The notes under the pieces were generated by a model that ran no database searches, had not been told where the DNA came from, and saw only the letters and a list, made by a program, of their open reading frames with translations. Of a stretch of DNA of 64,000 nt, positions 1-12,000 are shown one piece after another. The DNA comes from Henckelia pumila (taxonomy: Eukaryota; Streptophyta; Magnoliopsida; Lamiales; Gesneriaceae). Location: NCBI RefSeq assembly GCF_033568475.1, contig NC_133121.1:130418375-130482374 (forward strand). The letters are read 5' to 3'. Every line of letters starts with the position of its first letter. Positions within the stretch are counted from its first letter, which is position 1. The position numbers and the translations under genes were made by a program.

Positions 1-369
1 TTCTCCAACTACTGCTGAAGCTATTTGTATTAGAGAGACGCTTAGCTAGATGAAGACCAAAAGCTTTTCTCATGTTTTCGTAGAATTAGATGCTAAAGTG
101 GTGATTGAGACTTTGAATATTATGGAATCCGACACTTCTAGTTTGGGTCTTATTTTGCAGGATTGCATAATCCTTTCTAAGTATATTCCTTTTTGTAGTT
201 TTACTTTTGCGTTTAGATCAGCGAATCAGGCGGCTCATGCTTTGGCTAGGAAAGCTGTTTCTTTGACTGATTCGACGAGATGGGTCACTCTGTCTCCTTA
301 TTTGATTTTTAATGTAATTATTTCGGACTTGGTTTAATATTATCTAGTGTGTGTTTCAAAAAAAAAAAA
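1..369 (+). pseudogene. 3' end of a LINE retrotransposon (RNase H-like domain)
   Basis: The frame starting at base 2 resembles the RNase H-like (RVT_3) domain at the C-terminus of many plant LINEs: an AEA-x-x-x-RE segment, then VELDAKVV, and the closing R-x-AN-x-AAHALAR block. A TAG at 47-49 interrupts the frame where the family usually has a Trp, so the copy is dead. The frame ends at 337 and is followed by an A-run at about 359-369 that looks like the LINE poly(A) tail. The 5' part lies outside the window, so target duplications cannot be checked. Confidence 0.7.
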
Positions 370-975
370 CTAACTAGTTACTAGCTATGCATGTGCTGAA
401 AAGCAAGGATAGGAAGATACTATAGTACATTATTTAATACTCGAATGTGCGAGTGTTGGGAAAAAAATATACAAACTTCGAATATAATCAATGATTATAA
501 AAGCATTGAATCAAATTGTTTGTGTATCGAATAAAATATCACCAAAAGTTATGTTTGTAAAGCAAAAAACTATTAAATACATGCTGGAAAAATATGGTTG
601 TCAATTTGAGGAGTATGGCTGTCACGGATCACATCCACATGGTTGATGATAAATTAAGGTGTGCAATTAGGGAATTAAAATGGTCAAATGTTGCACTAAT
701 TTTGAAGCCGAGCACATGGGACAACTAGGATGCACACGAGGGGGCCTCTAATCATGGATTACCTCGGATTAAATTATGATTATATACGAAAATTATTGTA
801 ATTATTTTTATTTTAAGAAGAATTCGGTGATTTTTAAAGATCATGTGTCTCTCTTCATAATTAGTGTACGTTGAATTGTTTTAAGGATCGTATCTCCTTT
901 ATTCGTTTCTATTTCAAATTAATTTAATTGTATAAGAAAACAAAATTATGATAAGATAATATTATTATGTGTATA
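370..975. other. AT-rich intergenic spacer
   Basis: No coding region, RNA gene or clear repeat is visible between the LINE tail and the Helitron. Composition is AT-rich with scattered stops in all frames. Confidence 0.5.
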
Positions 976-1380
976 TCTTACTATATTATTAAAGTAGAGA
1001 TAATTTAATTAACAAATTAATAAAATTATCAAATAATTGACTAATTTTGAGATAAAATTATGATTATGTCCTAACTTAATTCACAATAAAACAAATATTA
1101 TTAGTTAAACTAGTAATTTTATATGATATTATATTTTCTTAACCATTAGATGTTATCATATTTATCAAAATGACATTAAATTGCAACTTTGATTTTTTTT
1201 TTAATTTACGACGTTTAAGTGATTATTCGTTTATGATCATGCCACCCACATGAAAATACTATATTTTTGTAATTTTTTTTGGTAATTTTATAGTTTATAT
1301 ATAATTTTTTTTCTTTTTCTTAAAAAAACACAAATTTTACAAACACGTGTACGAGAATTGCGCGTGCACGAAAATATTAG
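976..1380 (+). mobile_element. Small non-autonomous Helitron
   Basis: The element starts TCTTACTATATTATTAAAG directly after an A. It ends with a GC-rich hairpin region (about 1344-1370, CGTG...CACG) about ten bases before a terminal TTAG, followed by a T. Insertion between A and T, a 5' TC and a hairpin just before a CTRR-like end are the hallmarks of Helitrons; here the terminal C has become T. A relative of the same size and layout sits on the minus strand at 43387-43747, sharing the 5' end and an internal CTAACTTAATT block. It carries no protein and would depend on a Rep/helicase elsewhere. Confidence 0.65.
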
Positions 1381-2093
1381 TAACAATTATGCTACACAAC
1401 TTAGGTGTGTTTGATGACGAGTCAAAAGAATTGCACTCGAACGTAGTCGGAGAAAGCAATAAATAGGGAGCAAAAGGTCTACTTCAAAGTCCAATCAAAC
1501 ATGCTACATGTAGTTACTCGTGCTCGTTATAGGTTAACTATGTGACATGAATTGCGACTCAATTAGTCGCTATGTTTTAGATATTCAAACCTTCATTTGT
1601 TATATGAAAAATTGAACAAGTTGATAAATTTAACAGGACATTATTTATAGTAAAATAGAGGAAATATATGGATGTTATTTATGCCAATGTTTTTCTAAAA
1701 GTATGATATCTTTAAGAATATATATCTATGATTTGATGCACATCTTAAAGTTTAAAACAATTATCTTTTAGATGTAATTAATTTCTAATTAAAGGAATGA
1801 CTTGAAACAAAAAAAAAATATCGATATTATATGTAACAGTTTTTTCATATGTGATATAGCATCATCGAATTTTATGTTAGAATTTAAAATATACATACAA
1901 CAATTTTTCATTGTGATACGAAAATCTAACATGATATAACTTGAATAACTCTCGATGTAACATAAAAAAAAAAATTAAGGCATCCGGGCTTTGGGAGCCC
2001 TAAGTCTAACAAACAATCAATTTTTGGTGAAAAATATTATAATTAGAGTAATAATTGGGTAAAAGGCGCGTGCGGGAGAAGTGAGGAAGAATC
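1381..2093. other. AT-rich intergenic spacer
   Basis: I see nothing coding here. It is AT-rich non-repetitive sequence leading into the GC-richer block at 2060-2240. Confidence 0.45.
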
Positions 2094-2102
2094 CAATGAT
2101 TG
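2094..2102. promoter_or_regulatory. Perfect HD-Zip II binding site CAATGATTG
   Basis: The nine bases CAATGATTG match the pseudopalindrome CAAT(G/C)ATTG preferred by HD-Zip class II homeodomains. The nearest gene downstream encodes such a protein, and the site is 65 bp from a cluster of four G-boxes. Autoregulation of HD-Zip II genes is known in Arabidopsis; use of this site is inference. Confidence 0.4.
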
Positions 2103-2166
2103 TAACATTGTGGGTGTCGGATTGGAGAGGGACAAGGTGCAACGCACGAGCGCTCACCTGTGGTCC

Positions 2167-2234
2167 CACGTGCCGCCACGTGGGCGAGCATTACATGGTC
2201 ATGTACACGTGAACCCATGCTCCCACCCCACGTG
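2167..2234. promoter_or_regulatory. Cluster of four CACGTG G-boxes
   Basis: CACGTG occurs at 2167-2172, 2177-2182 (within the palindrome CCACGTGG), 2206-2211 and 2229-2234, four copies in 68 bp. The surrounding block is much more GC-rich than the spacers on either side, as expected of a retained cis-regulatory module. G-boxes bind bHLH (PIF) and bZIP factors. PIF control of HD-Zip II genes during shade avoidance is established in Arabidopsis. The distance to the HD-Zip start codon is about 2 kb, so assignment to that gene is an inference. Confidence 0.5.
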
Positions 2235-3852
2235 ATCATCCTCCCCTTCTTTCCAGACCTTTCCAATTTAATTTATTATTATCGTTACAAATATTTTACA
2301 TCACTTTCATCTCCTTTCTTCTCTTTTTTTTTTAAACATATATTTTGTTTTCTGTTTTACAAAACTTAAAGTTAATTGCTTTATATGTGTAAAAAAAATA
2401 TTATGCAACAAAAAGGAAAAGGAAGGAATCTCTTGGTTACCCTCTTTTAAGAAAGAGACGTTATTATTGTTAATGCATGTACGGTCATATATTAGATAAA
2501 AATAATGCTAAAGTCATATTCAGCATATTATACAGTGAGATTTTATATTTAATATATTTTGGTATATTTAGATTACATTTTTTAAAATTAAATTTTCAGG
2601 TAAAGAACACATATTTGATTTGACATAGATTGCAAAAATTTTCAAAAATCTTTATAATCTCTTTAAATTTTATGTTATATTCGAGAGCTAACATTCAAAA
2701 GAATATCTAATCATAGAAAAAAATGATTTTATCATATTTTTACGAAACATCTACCATTTTTTACTGTTTCTTTTTCACGTTGGTAATATTGAAAAAAAAA
2801 CACGATATTTGTTGATCAACATGTTTGTTTACGCATTTTATGTCCTAGCAATATTTCTATAGATGAGTTTTAAAATTGCACATTAATTTTTTTTTTCTAA
2901 AACAATTTAATTGAACTCGAGAGTTAGTTGGAGACGAAACTTTGACTAATACCACTTTTGAGTAAAATAAAATAAAAGAATTCACGATGAAAACGCCACA
3001 TTAGGCTTCAGGAACAGCGTGATTTTCGTACTCCAAACTCAATATATATATATATATATATAATTTTTTTTTTCTTTTTAATACAAATATAAATAAATAT
3101 ATTTACGACAAATTAAATGTTTCAGCCCTGAGATGGTCAAAATATCTAAAGTAAAGGCGATTAATTGCTGAGTTTATTAAAATTAATAGTGCGGAGATTA
3201 ATGTAATTTTACCAAAAAAAGACAAGACAACCTTGGAGATTTCAAGCCAAAGCCACATGCATCACTCGCTTACTCCGGAAATTGGGACCCACTCCTGAAA
3301 GTTGCATTTACTGCAATATCTTTAAAAGGCTCCCCCGCGCGTGGTGCTCACGAGAGAAATCCCCCTCTCTCAGTCAACGGTCAATGGTAGAAAAAGCCCC
3401 TTTTTAATGAAGCTACAGTTGTTGAAAAAGGAAATACAATACGATTTGACTTCACTCAGGTTAAAGTGCGAGGCTCTCTTTTTCCCATAACAATAAAATT
3501 AAATCACATCAATTTTCATCATACTGCACCAAAAGACCATGAAGTGTGAATTCCTAATTTACGACAAATTATTTTGACCAAAAAAAGAAAGAAAGATTAG
3601 ATTAATGTTTCTAAAATCTGAAATAAATTAAGATTACAAAATATAGTAGTAAGAATATTTTCATAATAAATTACAAGTATGTATAAAATAAATTACCCTT
3701 GAGGGTGGTTAATTAGTCAAGTCACCAAGATAGATGATGGCCCAAAAACCCCAATCTTGAACCAAAATCCTATAATCATGATTGAGCCAATTGCCACCTC
3801 TGACACAAGTCATCATTGAACATCTGCCCACTGTATCTATACTTCCATCCCC
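2235..3852. other. Upstream region of the HD-Zip II gene
   Basis: No coding region is seen. It contains a (TA)n tract near 3043-3062 and a GC-richer patch at about 3300-3370. W-box-like TGAC/GTCAA cores occur around 3375-3385 and 3575. It probably serves as distal promoter of the HD-Zip gene, but no further element can be assigned firmly. Confidence 0.4.
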
Positions 3853-3920
3853 TATATATCTCTTCTCTGTATCTATAGGTCCTTACCTAAGCCATTTCTC
3901 TCTCTCTTTCTCTCTATTTT
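3853..3920 (+). promoter_or_regulatory. Candidate core promoter of the HD-Zip II gene
   Basis: A TATATAT box at 3853-3859 is followed by a long CT-rich stretch (about 3896-3920), a combination typical of plant core promoters with pyrimidine-rich starts. It would place the transcription start near 3885 and give a leader of about 300 nt. A second TATA-like run at about 3942-3953 could give a shorter leader. Confidence 0.4.
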
Positions 3921-3952
3921 ATTTTTTCAGTGCTGTATTGTATTATATATAT

Positions 3953-3994
3953 ATGTTGTATATTGCATTCTTGGCCCTAAGAGAAAAGCTGTGA
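3953..3994 (+). promoter_or_regulatory. Possible 13-codon upstream ORF in the HD-Zip leader
   Basis: An ATG at 3953 opens a frame that closes with TGA at 3992-3994, 199 bp before the main ATG. If transcription starts at the upstream TATA box, this uORF lies in the mRNA leader and could lower translation. If the second TATA box is used, it is not transcribed. Confidence 0.25.
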
Positions 3995-4193
3995 CTCCTC
4001 TGCCAAAGAAATAGACCACCCCATTTCTCCTCATTCTGTCCCCTCTTGGTTCTGTTATTTTCACATCAAATCTCTGTAAAAGATACAGGGGTTGAGATTT
4101 AAAGAAAAGTTTTGCTGTTTCCCTTTTCTTTTGTATTGGAAGATACAAGGAAAAGAAGGGGGAGAAGAGAAAGGATTGTGGATTAAGGGAAGA

Positions 4194-5782
4194 ATGGCTA
4201 ACAAAGATGATGGCTTGGGTTTGGGTTTGAGTTTGAGCCTGAGGTTCCCGGAGAACCAGAATCAGAATTTGAATTTGAGCCCGCCGCGGCATGCTCCGGC
4301 GGCGGTCGGGCCGGCGGCATCCGTAGTTCCTGTCCCTTTTCCGTTGAATCTGTTTAGATCTCCTTTACCCTTTCTACAGCAGCCGCAACAGCAGCTCAAA
4401 CCTTCCAGCACTGATGCATTTCAGTTATCTGCTGGTAAATTTCTTGATTCTGTTAGTCTCCGTGTAAAGTTGGTGATTCTTTTTTCTTATATCATTTCTT
4501 GAAGCGTTAAAGGTCGAGACTTTTTTTTCCCCTCAAAAAGAATATACTCTATAAGAGAGAACAGTGCATGTCTACTCTCTGAAGAAAAACCTTTTGTATG
4601 TATAGTTTGTATTATTTTACCTCCGAGATTGATCTTCGAAGCTTGAAACAGATCGTAGCGTGGAGCCCAGATCATACTTCCGAGGAATCGATGTGAATCG
4701 AGCAATAACCGTGATAGATTGCGACGAAGAAGCGATGGTTTCTTCCCCAAACAGCACGGTTTCCAGCGTGAGCGGGAAGAGGAGCGAGAGAGAAGAGAAC
4801 GAAGCGGAGAGGGCTTCCAGCTCATTCGAGATGGATGACGACGGTGGAGAGGCGGCGAGGAAGAAGCTCCGTCTGTCGAAGGAGCAGGCGGCGGTTCTGG
4901 AAGAGACTTTCAAAGAACACAATACTCTGAATCCGGTGAGTTAGTGGCAGTTTGGTAATTGTTCTTGTGGGTCGAGGGTGTTTCTTTAAATTCTTCTTGA
5001 CTGAGATTTTGTTTTGTTTTGTTTTGTTTCTTTACAGAAGCAAAAGATGGCTTTGGCTAAACGGCTGAATCTGAGGCCCAGACAGGTTGAGGTTTGGTTC
5101 CAGAACAGAAGAGCAAGGTTAGTTACGATTTTTCCCTTTTGGAGGGTATTTTGGTCATCGTGTTAAATGTCGATTCATGTCTCTTAGTTTATGCTGCCGC
5201 TCTTGTACTGGTTTCAAACTTAGATCTGATACTCCTGAGTTCATATTTCCTGCTAAAGTTTGCATCTTTAAGGATTCTGTCTTAAATAATTTGAGAAACC
5301 AAGGTTGAAAAGTGAAAACATCGATTGAGTTTGGATCTAATGGTGAATTCATGTCTTATTTGGGGTTCTCAAGTTCAAACAATTTGTCATCCATAGCATA
5401 TACACAGTAAATTAATGAGATTTGGTTGCAATGATGCAGGACAAAGTTGAAGCAAACCGAAGTCGACTGCGAATACTTGCGACGATGCTGCGAGAATTTA
5501 ACCGATGAGAACAGACGATTGCAGAAGGAGGTGAACGAGCTGCGAGCATTGAAGCTGTCCCCGCAATTCTACATGAACATGAGTCCTCCCACCACCCTCA
5601 CCATGTGCCCTCAATGCGAACGCGTGGCCGTCACATCAGCATCGTCATCGGCCGCCGCCACGTCTGCTGCGAACCCCGCAGCCGTTGCCGGCATCAATCG
5701 CCAACCCACGAACCGCCAACTCCAGTTGCCTATGGCCTCGTGGGCGGCGATCATCCCACCTCAGTCGGTCCCCAGACCGTAG
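4194..5782 (+). CDS. HAT3: HD-Zip class II transcription factor, HAT3/ATHB4-like
   Basis: Four exons, 4194-4434, 4652-4935, 5038-5117 and 5440-5782, join on GT-AG sites to give 315 aa. Residues 7-16 carry an LxLxL (EAR-type) repression motif (LGLGLSLSL). Residues 92-125 hold FRGIDVN and the serine-rich [19 protein letters not shown] block typical of the HAT3/ATHB4 branch. The homeodomain spans about 149-206, with helix 3 [12 protein letters not shown] split by intron 3 at the usual family position. A leucine zipper follows (about 207-245), then the redox-linked CPxCE motif (CPQCE, 258-262). Class II proteins are nuclear repressors acting in shade avoidance, auxin response and leaf polarity. 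ATHB2/HAT1-type paralogues are possible alternatives, but the N-terminal blocks favour HAT3/ATHB4. Confidence 0.92.
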
Positions 5783-6112
5783 GGACAGGAGGGGAACGAG
5801 ATGGTTCGATGGGAAGTAAAAAAAAAAAGATTTGTGTTAAAATGTAGGTAGAATGTGTAGGAAGGATGATGGATAAAAATCATGAGGGAATTTGATGTTG
5901 GGTTAGTGTTTATGTTCACTTTGTTCTATGAGATGTTAATTGTATTTTCTCATTGATGGATGAATATGCTTAGTTTTGGACTGCCAATCCATTTGTTTAT
6001 TTTTGGTGGATATTCAGCTTTAATCTGTGAATACAGGGGATATAAATGTTCATTTCTCGGAAAAATCAAGTACAAGGTTCATAAGATTTTTTAACTTGGG
6101 AATCTTGGATGG

Positions 6113-6143
<31 letters not shown>

Positions 6144-7326
6144 ATGACTAGTGGCAAAACTGTAGGTAACTCAAAAGTTGTTCACTCTTTAGAACGATTA
6201 TATATTTATTTCTGCATTTAGTCCTTCCAAAGAAATTGAAACCATATATTTTATATATTTATGCATGTTATACCGTGTATTAATTCAGTATTGATTTGTT
6301 TATATGATTGAGAGTTAAAATTTTGTGAATGAAAAACTCTCTCAACTACTATCTTAATTAGTTGATGCACGTTTGATATGCTTTTATAATATTTTTGTAA
6401 TTAATTTAATTTATATTCAAATAAGAATAATATCATAGTTAAAAAATAATCGAGAAACTAAACTGTGGTGAGACATGTTGAAATTTTATTAAAAAAATAA
6501 AATAAAAAAAAATATAATATCTATATCATATTTTTTATATTAAATTATAAGCTCTTTTAATTAGTTTGACAAATTTTTTGTCAAACAACTTATAAACTGT
6601 CAAAATAAACAGTTTAACAACCTATAAATTAGAAAATATATTATTATGATATTTTATTTCCTTATATTATCATATATATTTTATTAAATTCTCACAATAC
6701 CCTCAGTCCATTTTTTACACATAATTATCAGATTTTTTTCTAAATTAAAATTAAAAATAATTTTTTAATATATATTTAATATTTATGATAAGTTTAAAAC
6801 TATTTTTGTGAATATATTATATATTTACGTTATTTTCATAGTATTATATCATTTTTATTAATTTGAAAATAAAAATATTTTATAATGCCAAACACATCAA
6901 CATCTTTAAGTTGTTTAAAATAAATTCATAAATACTTTAACAAACTATTTTTAAAATAAAATATGACAATTTATAAGATTCTAAAATACTTTATATAGTC
7001 AAACACTCTCTAACTCAATATCTCGTGATAGGAAATGTTGATAATCAAATTGTCAATGTTAAAGGAAGGTTCTAAACTAGTCCTCCAGAATGGGCTTCTT
7101 ATTTTTTTGAACAACCACATCATGCACATGGGTTAATTTATATCAGGCCACTCAAGCTGGGTCATGATGGATTTTAGTCAAGTTTTCCTGCGTCACGGTT
7201 TAACTAATTGGGCTCACTCGATGAGCCCAAACTCGATTACTTGAAGGCCTATCGAAATTTTTTCGCCATAGTCATACTCTACGTATGTGATATGTCTTGT
7301 ATGATGTATGGATCTTTAGTTCCAAT
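5783..7326. other. 3' UTR and AT-rich spacer
   Basis: The first 150-200 bases probably hold the HD-Zip 3' UTR. A T-run of about 22 bases lies at 6114-6135. From 6470 to 7020 the sequence is extremely AT-rich and ends in a motif (gtcaaacactctctaa) like the ends of plant MITEs, but I could not find its partner. No gene is seen. Confidence 0.4.
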
Positions 7327-7876
7327 CAATGTTTTTCATATTGAACCGATCTATTTTGAAAAAAACGTTTCAATCAGTTGGATCGTTTTAAGCGGACGAT
7401 CGAATCGAAAACCGTTTATATAATATAATTAATAATATATTTTAAAATTTAAAAACCTAAAAAATGTATATAAATAGATAAAAAAAATATCTATTTATCC
7501 TAGTTTGAAAAATAAATAATGATATAAATATATTAAAAATATTAATTATATATATATATTTTTAAACATAAATAAATTAATTAAAAAACTCTAATACAAC
7601 TAAATTAATATTTTTAACGATGTACAAATTTCAAATAATCATGTATATATATATAAAATAAAATATAAATTAAGGTTTTAAAATTTAAAAAAAAACTAAT
7701 TTTTCAAAAATAAAATAAATAAAATTCGAAATATCGGTTGAACCGGTTATTGGTCGATTCTTGGGGTCGGTTCTGAGCGGTTCAATTGTTAAAATGATTT
7801 TTGGGAGTGTTCCGAACCAAACTATTGACCGGTTCTCAGTCGAGCTGGCCGATCCAGTCCGATTTTGAAAACATTG
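7327..7876. mobile_element. hAT-type MITE with 8-bp target duplication
   Basis: The element is bounded by identical 8-bp direct repeats, gttccaat at 7319-7326 and 7877-7884. Its ends are inverted copies: CAATGTTTTTCATATTGAACC on the left, CAATGTTTTCAAAATCGG read inward from the right. The start CAATG fits the hAT terminal consensus (YARNG), and an 8-bp duplication is the hAT signature. The core is about 400 bp of AT-rich non-coding DNA flanked by ccggtt/gaacc-rich arms. Confidence 0.8.
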
Positions 7877-7884
7877 GTTCCAAT

Positions 7885-9079
7885 ATCATTCTAGACAATA
7901 ATATAATAATTGTAATTATATCATGTGATTCTGTATTTAATATATCAAGCGATTTTAAATAAATTACATTTTTACATTAAATTTTTTTTTAAAAAATAAA
8001 AGTTTAGACGTATATGTTCTCCCAATTATTATATAACCATGCACCCCTTCTCCATGCGATTTATGCATTGGTGTAATATAAAACAATAACATAATAAAAT
8101 TGTTGATATATAATTTTTAGATTTTATTCATACTTTATGCTATTCAAAATTATTTATTTTCTGTGAATAATGTGGAAATACTCGCAGAATGTAGCCATCT
8201 CAAGCCTTCAAGGCACTTAATTTTGGTCTTTGCTTCGTCTCCGTCTTTGATATTTGGGCACAATTCTCTGCTACCCTTTCTCCTTTCGTCTTTTGTCTGC
8301 GCATGTGTAATTGAATGAATGAATGGAAAGGAACGAGGCGTTTTCACGGATAAAGGTTTGAGTCGATTTGATTTCAAGGGTAATAGGGTATCATTACTGA
8401 AACATATACAAGATTTCATAAATGCAATTTCCCTCAATGGGCGATGGATTTATTGCGTAGGTTGGAGAGCTAAAGGTTTTGCTCGAGGCCCACAAAGCCA
8501 AGAAACTCAGGTACGCATGGAAGTGTCATTGACTTCGCCTTATTATGATGCATTTATGATTGGGGATTCATCCTATCTCCAGCAAGGATTTTTTGCGTGC
8601 TGTTTGAGACTTGATATTCTGTTTTATCGTGCATTCGTGTTATTGGTGGGTTTAGGATTTAGGGATTCTTGACGTTTCTGGGTCCTGAGGAAACGTTGCT
8701 TGTTTCTGGGTGTGGCTTTTGAGATTAAAATGTTTTTGACTCATGCCACCTGAATTTCATCAACGCTTATGAAAAAAACTGAGTCTTTGATACGCTGTGA
8801 CCAATATTGGTTGGTTTTAATGTTTCAGGTCTGAGGACACTGTTGCGACTGGCGATTGAGTAGGATCGTTGTGGTATAGTGGTTTCCGGTTTTGGCAGCT
8901 CGGAGAAATTGAGGGAAAAGGCAGTTCATCACGTACTGTTCGCCAGGTTAATATTTTTTTGGCAGAGTGTATAGAGTTGATTATAAAGTGCATCATCTCG
9001 GGCCATTTTGGATTACCTAGTTGTTGATAGCCTCTTTACTTGCCGTGGGAGAGTGTTTTTGCGCTGAAGTGGTTCAAGG
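7885..9079 (+). other. Spacer and probable spliced 5' leader of ARABIDILLO
   Basis: From about 8200 base composition becomes less AT-rich. A donor-like CAG|GTACGC lies at 8510/8511, an acceptor TTTCAG at 8828 and a donor CCAG|GTTAAT at 8946/8947. This suggests one or two leader introns before the ATG at 9080. An open frame at 8319-8672 has no recognisable protein features and is treated as leader. Confidence 0.4.
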
Positions 9080-12000
9080 ATGAATAGGAGGGTGCGTAGG
9101 AGAGTTGTCAAGAAGGGCAAAGAGAAAGTTGATTGCCTTGAGATTGATGAAAATTTGAGTTTGAATGAGAAAGGAATGGTTGATTGGACCAAACTACCTG
9201 ATGATACAGTACTTCAGCTTTTCTCATGTCTGAACTATCGTGACCGGGCGAGTCTGTCGTCAACCTGCCACACATGGAGGACTTTGGGTAAATCACCTTG
9301 TTTGTGGCACGTATTGGATCTGCGGCCCCACAAGTGCGATTCCGCAGCTGCTGTATCACTGGCCTCTCGGTGCGAAAATCTGCAGAAGCTTCGTTTCCGT
9401 GGTCCTGAATGTGCTGATGCTATCATACACCTTCATGCTAAGAATTTGCGTGAGATCAGTGCTGACTGTTGTAGAAAAATGACCGATGCCACACTTTCTG
9501 TACTTGCAGCCCGGCACGAAGCGCTAGAGTGCCTTCAGTTGGGGCCAGATTTCTGTGAAAAGATCACCAGTGATGCTGTAAAAGCCATTGCAATTTGCTG
9601 TCCGCGGCTACAGAAACTTCGACTTTCAGGTGTACATGAAGTGGATGCAGATGCTGTCAAGGCTTTGGCAAAGCATTGCCCGAATTTGACAGATATTGGA
9701 TTCATCGACTGCCGAAAGGTAGACGAAACATACCTGGGAAATTTCGCATCAGTTCGTTTCCTTTCAGTCGCAGGGACAACTAATATAAATTGGAATTTGG
9801 TGTTACAAAAATGGTGTAAGCCGCCGAATCTAATAGGTTTGGATGCCTCCAGAACAGATATTTCCCCCACAACTGTTTCAAGATTTTTTTCATCCTTGCC
9901 TAGTTTGAAGGTTTTATGTGCCTTGAATTGTCCGGCACTTGAAGAAGAGGTGGATACCACCTTTCTCTCCAATAACAACAATAAAGGTAAAGTGCTGCTA
10001 GCTGCCTTCACAGACATTCTTAAAGGAGTAGCAACCCTATTTGTCGATACACCAAAGAACAAGAGGAACATTTTCTTGGATTGGAGAAGCTCGAAGATTA
10101 AGGATAGGAAGTTGGACGAAATCCTGAGTTGGTTGGAATGGATAATTTCCAGTTCACTTCTACGAGTTTCTGAGAGCAATCCTCGTGGTTTGGATAAATT
10201 CTGGCTAAACCAAGGAACAACTTTGTTGCTTAGTTGTATGCAGAGTGCCCAGGAGGAAGTTCAAGAAAGGGCAGCCATGGCTCTCGCAACTTTTGTTGTA
10301 ATTGATGATGAAAGTGCAAGTATAGACACTGGAAGGGCTGAGGCAGTTTTGCGAGATGGTGGCATTCGCATTCTCCTAAATCTTGCCTGCTCTTGGAGGG
10401 AGGGGCTTCAGGCAGAAGCTGCTAAAGTGAGATCTCTTTCATTGATTCCTTATTGAGAATGTTGTCCCATGGTTTAGCTCATGCAATTAATTTGTCCCTG
10501 TCATCATCTATTGATCTTTTTGCAAATTACTCCTGCCTTTTCAGATGGTAGAGGAAACAATAACTAGTTGTTGACCAAATGCTCAAATTGCTTTTCTGTG
10601 TAGGCCATTGCTAACTTATCGGTGAATACCAATGTTGCGAAAGCTGTGGCTGATGAAGGAGGCATCCGAATTCTTGCAAATCTTGCTCGGTCTGTAAACA
10701 GATTGGTTGCTGAAGAGGCTGCGGGAGGACTGTGGAATCTCTCCGTTGGCGAAGAGCACAAGGTTATCCTCTGCTGTAAGTTGTGCTTCAATTTCATGGC
10801 ATTTCATGCTTTTTTCTTTTGATTATTCCAGGGTACCATTGCCGAAGCTGGTGCTATAAAAGCTTTAGTCGACCTCATCTTCAAATGGTCGAGGTGTTCT
10901 GGTGGTGAAGGAGTATTGGTATGCTTTAAGGGGGCCATTGTTCTTATTTTGCACTTTGTTCATGCATAGAGGTGTATTATAATTGAAATGGACCCACAGT
11001 TGCATTGACATGCTCCAGTGGTTTATTTTTCTTCAATTGATTTTAGGAACGGGCAGCTGGTGCATTGGCGAATTTGGCTGCAGATGATAAATGTAGCATG
11101 GAGGTTGCTGCAGTGGGCGGTGTACATGGCTTGGTATCCCTTGTTCGGAATTGCAAGGTTGAAGGAGTGCAAGAGCAGGTGGTGTCATGTTCCAACTGAA
11201 TGGAATCTTTGACCATGATTTTCCATATTTATTTAATCCTCTGGATAGGTTAAATTTATAATTAGGAGTTTGGTCATCCTTGATGGTTGATGCATTACAG
11301 AAAGTTGTCCCAAGATAACTTGTTTGTAGACACTGGTTATATACTTTGTTTCCATGTTTCAGGAGTCAATATTTACAACTTGTCTGTAAGTTCTTTGGAG
11401 CCAGGGCACACCTAGAACTTTAGCTGGAGGGAGCGATGGGGATGAGGGGAGATGTAATGTGTTTTTAGGGGTGGAATTTAGTTTTTATAAAAGTTTTTTT
11501 TAGTTTCACACCCTTGCTAGGTTTGCCCCTGCTTTATATCAGTTTAGAGATGGTAGTGATGTTTGACTTAGCAGATTCTACGCCATGGCTGTCTCACATT
11601 TAATTAACTATTTGCAATGGAAAAATTCTCCTGGCATATGAGAAAAGTTGTATTCAGTTTCTAAGTGATACACCTTGGTGTCATTGTAAAGGCAGCTCGG
11701 GCTTTGGCGAATTTGGCTGCTCATGGAGATAGCAATAGTAACAATGCTGCCGTGGGACAAGAGGCAGGAGCTCTTGAAGCTCTTGTGCAACTTACTCGCT
11801 CTCTCCATGATGGTGTTAGGTAGTGTATATTCACTGAAGTTTCGATGGCTCTGTTCAAGTTTTTGCATTTTTGCATGAGTTTGGTCATTGCTGGTTTTAA
11901 TTTGTCATGTAAATGCATTAATTTCCTGTGAGAATGAAAATAGCTCCAATATTGACTGATTTTTAGGCAAGAAGCTGCTGGTGCATTATGGAATTTATCA

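Noticed and set aside
1344-1349. A fifth CACGTG G-box upstream of the HD-Zip gene
   Set aside because: It falls in the terminal hairpin of the Helitron at 976-1380 and is likely structural.
6530-7020. MITE ending in gtcaaacactctctaa
   Set aside because: No matching inverted end found on the left, so boundaries cannot be supported.
8319-8672. 117-codon open frame upstream of ARABIDILLO
   Set aside because: No family resemblance, and it contains a plausible splice donor; best read as spliced 5' leader.
9535-10179. 214-codon minus-strand frame opposite ARABIDILLO exon 1
   Set aside because: It is the shadow of a long, well-recognised coding exon on the plus strand.
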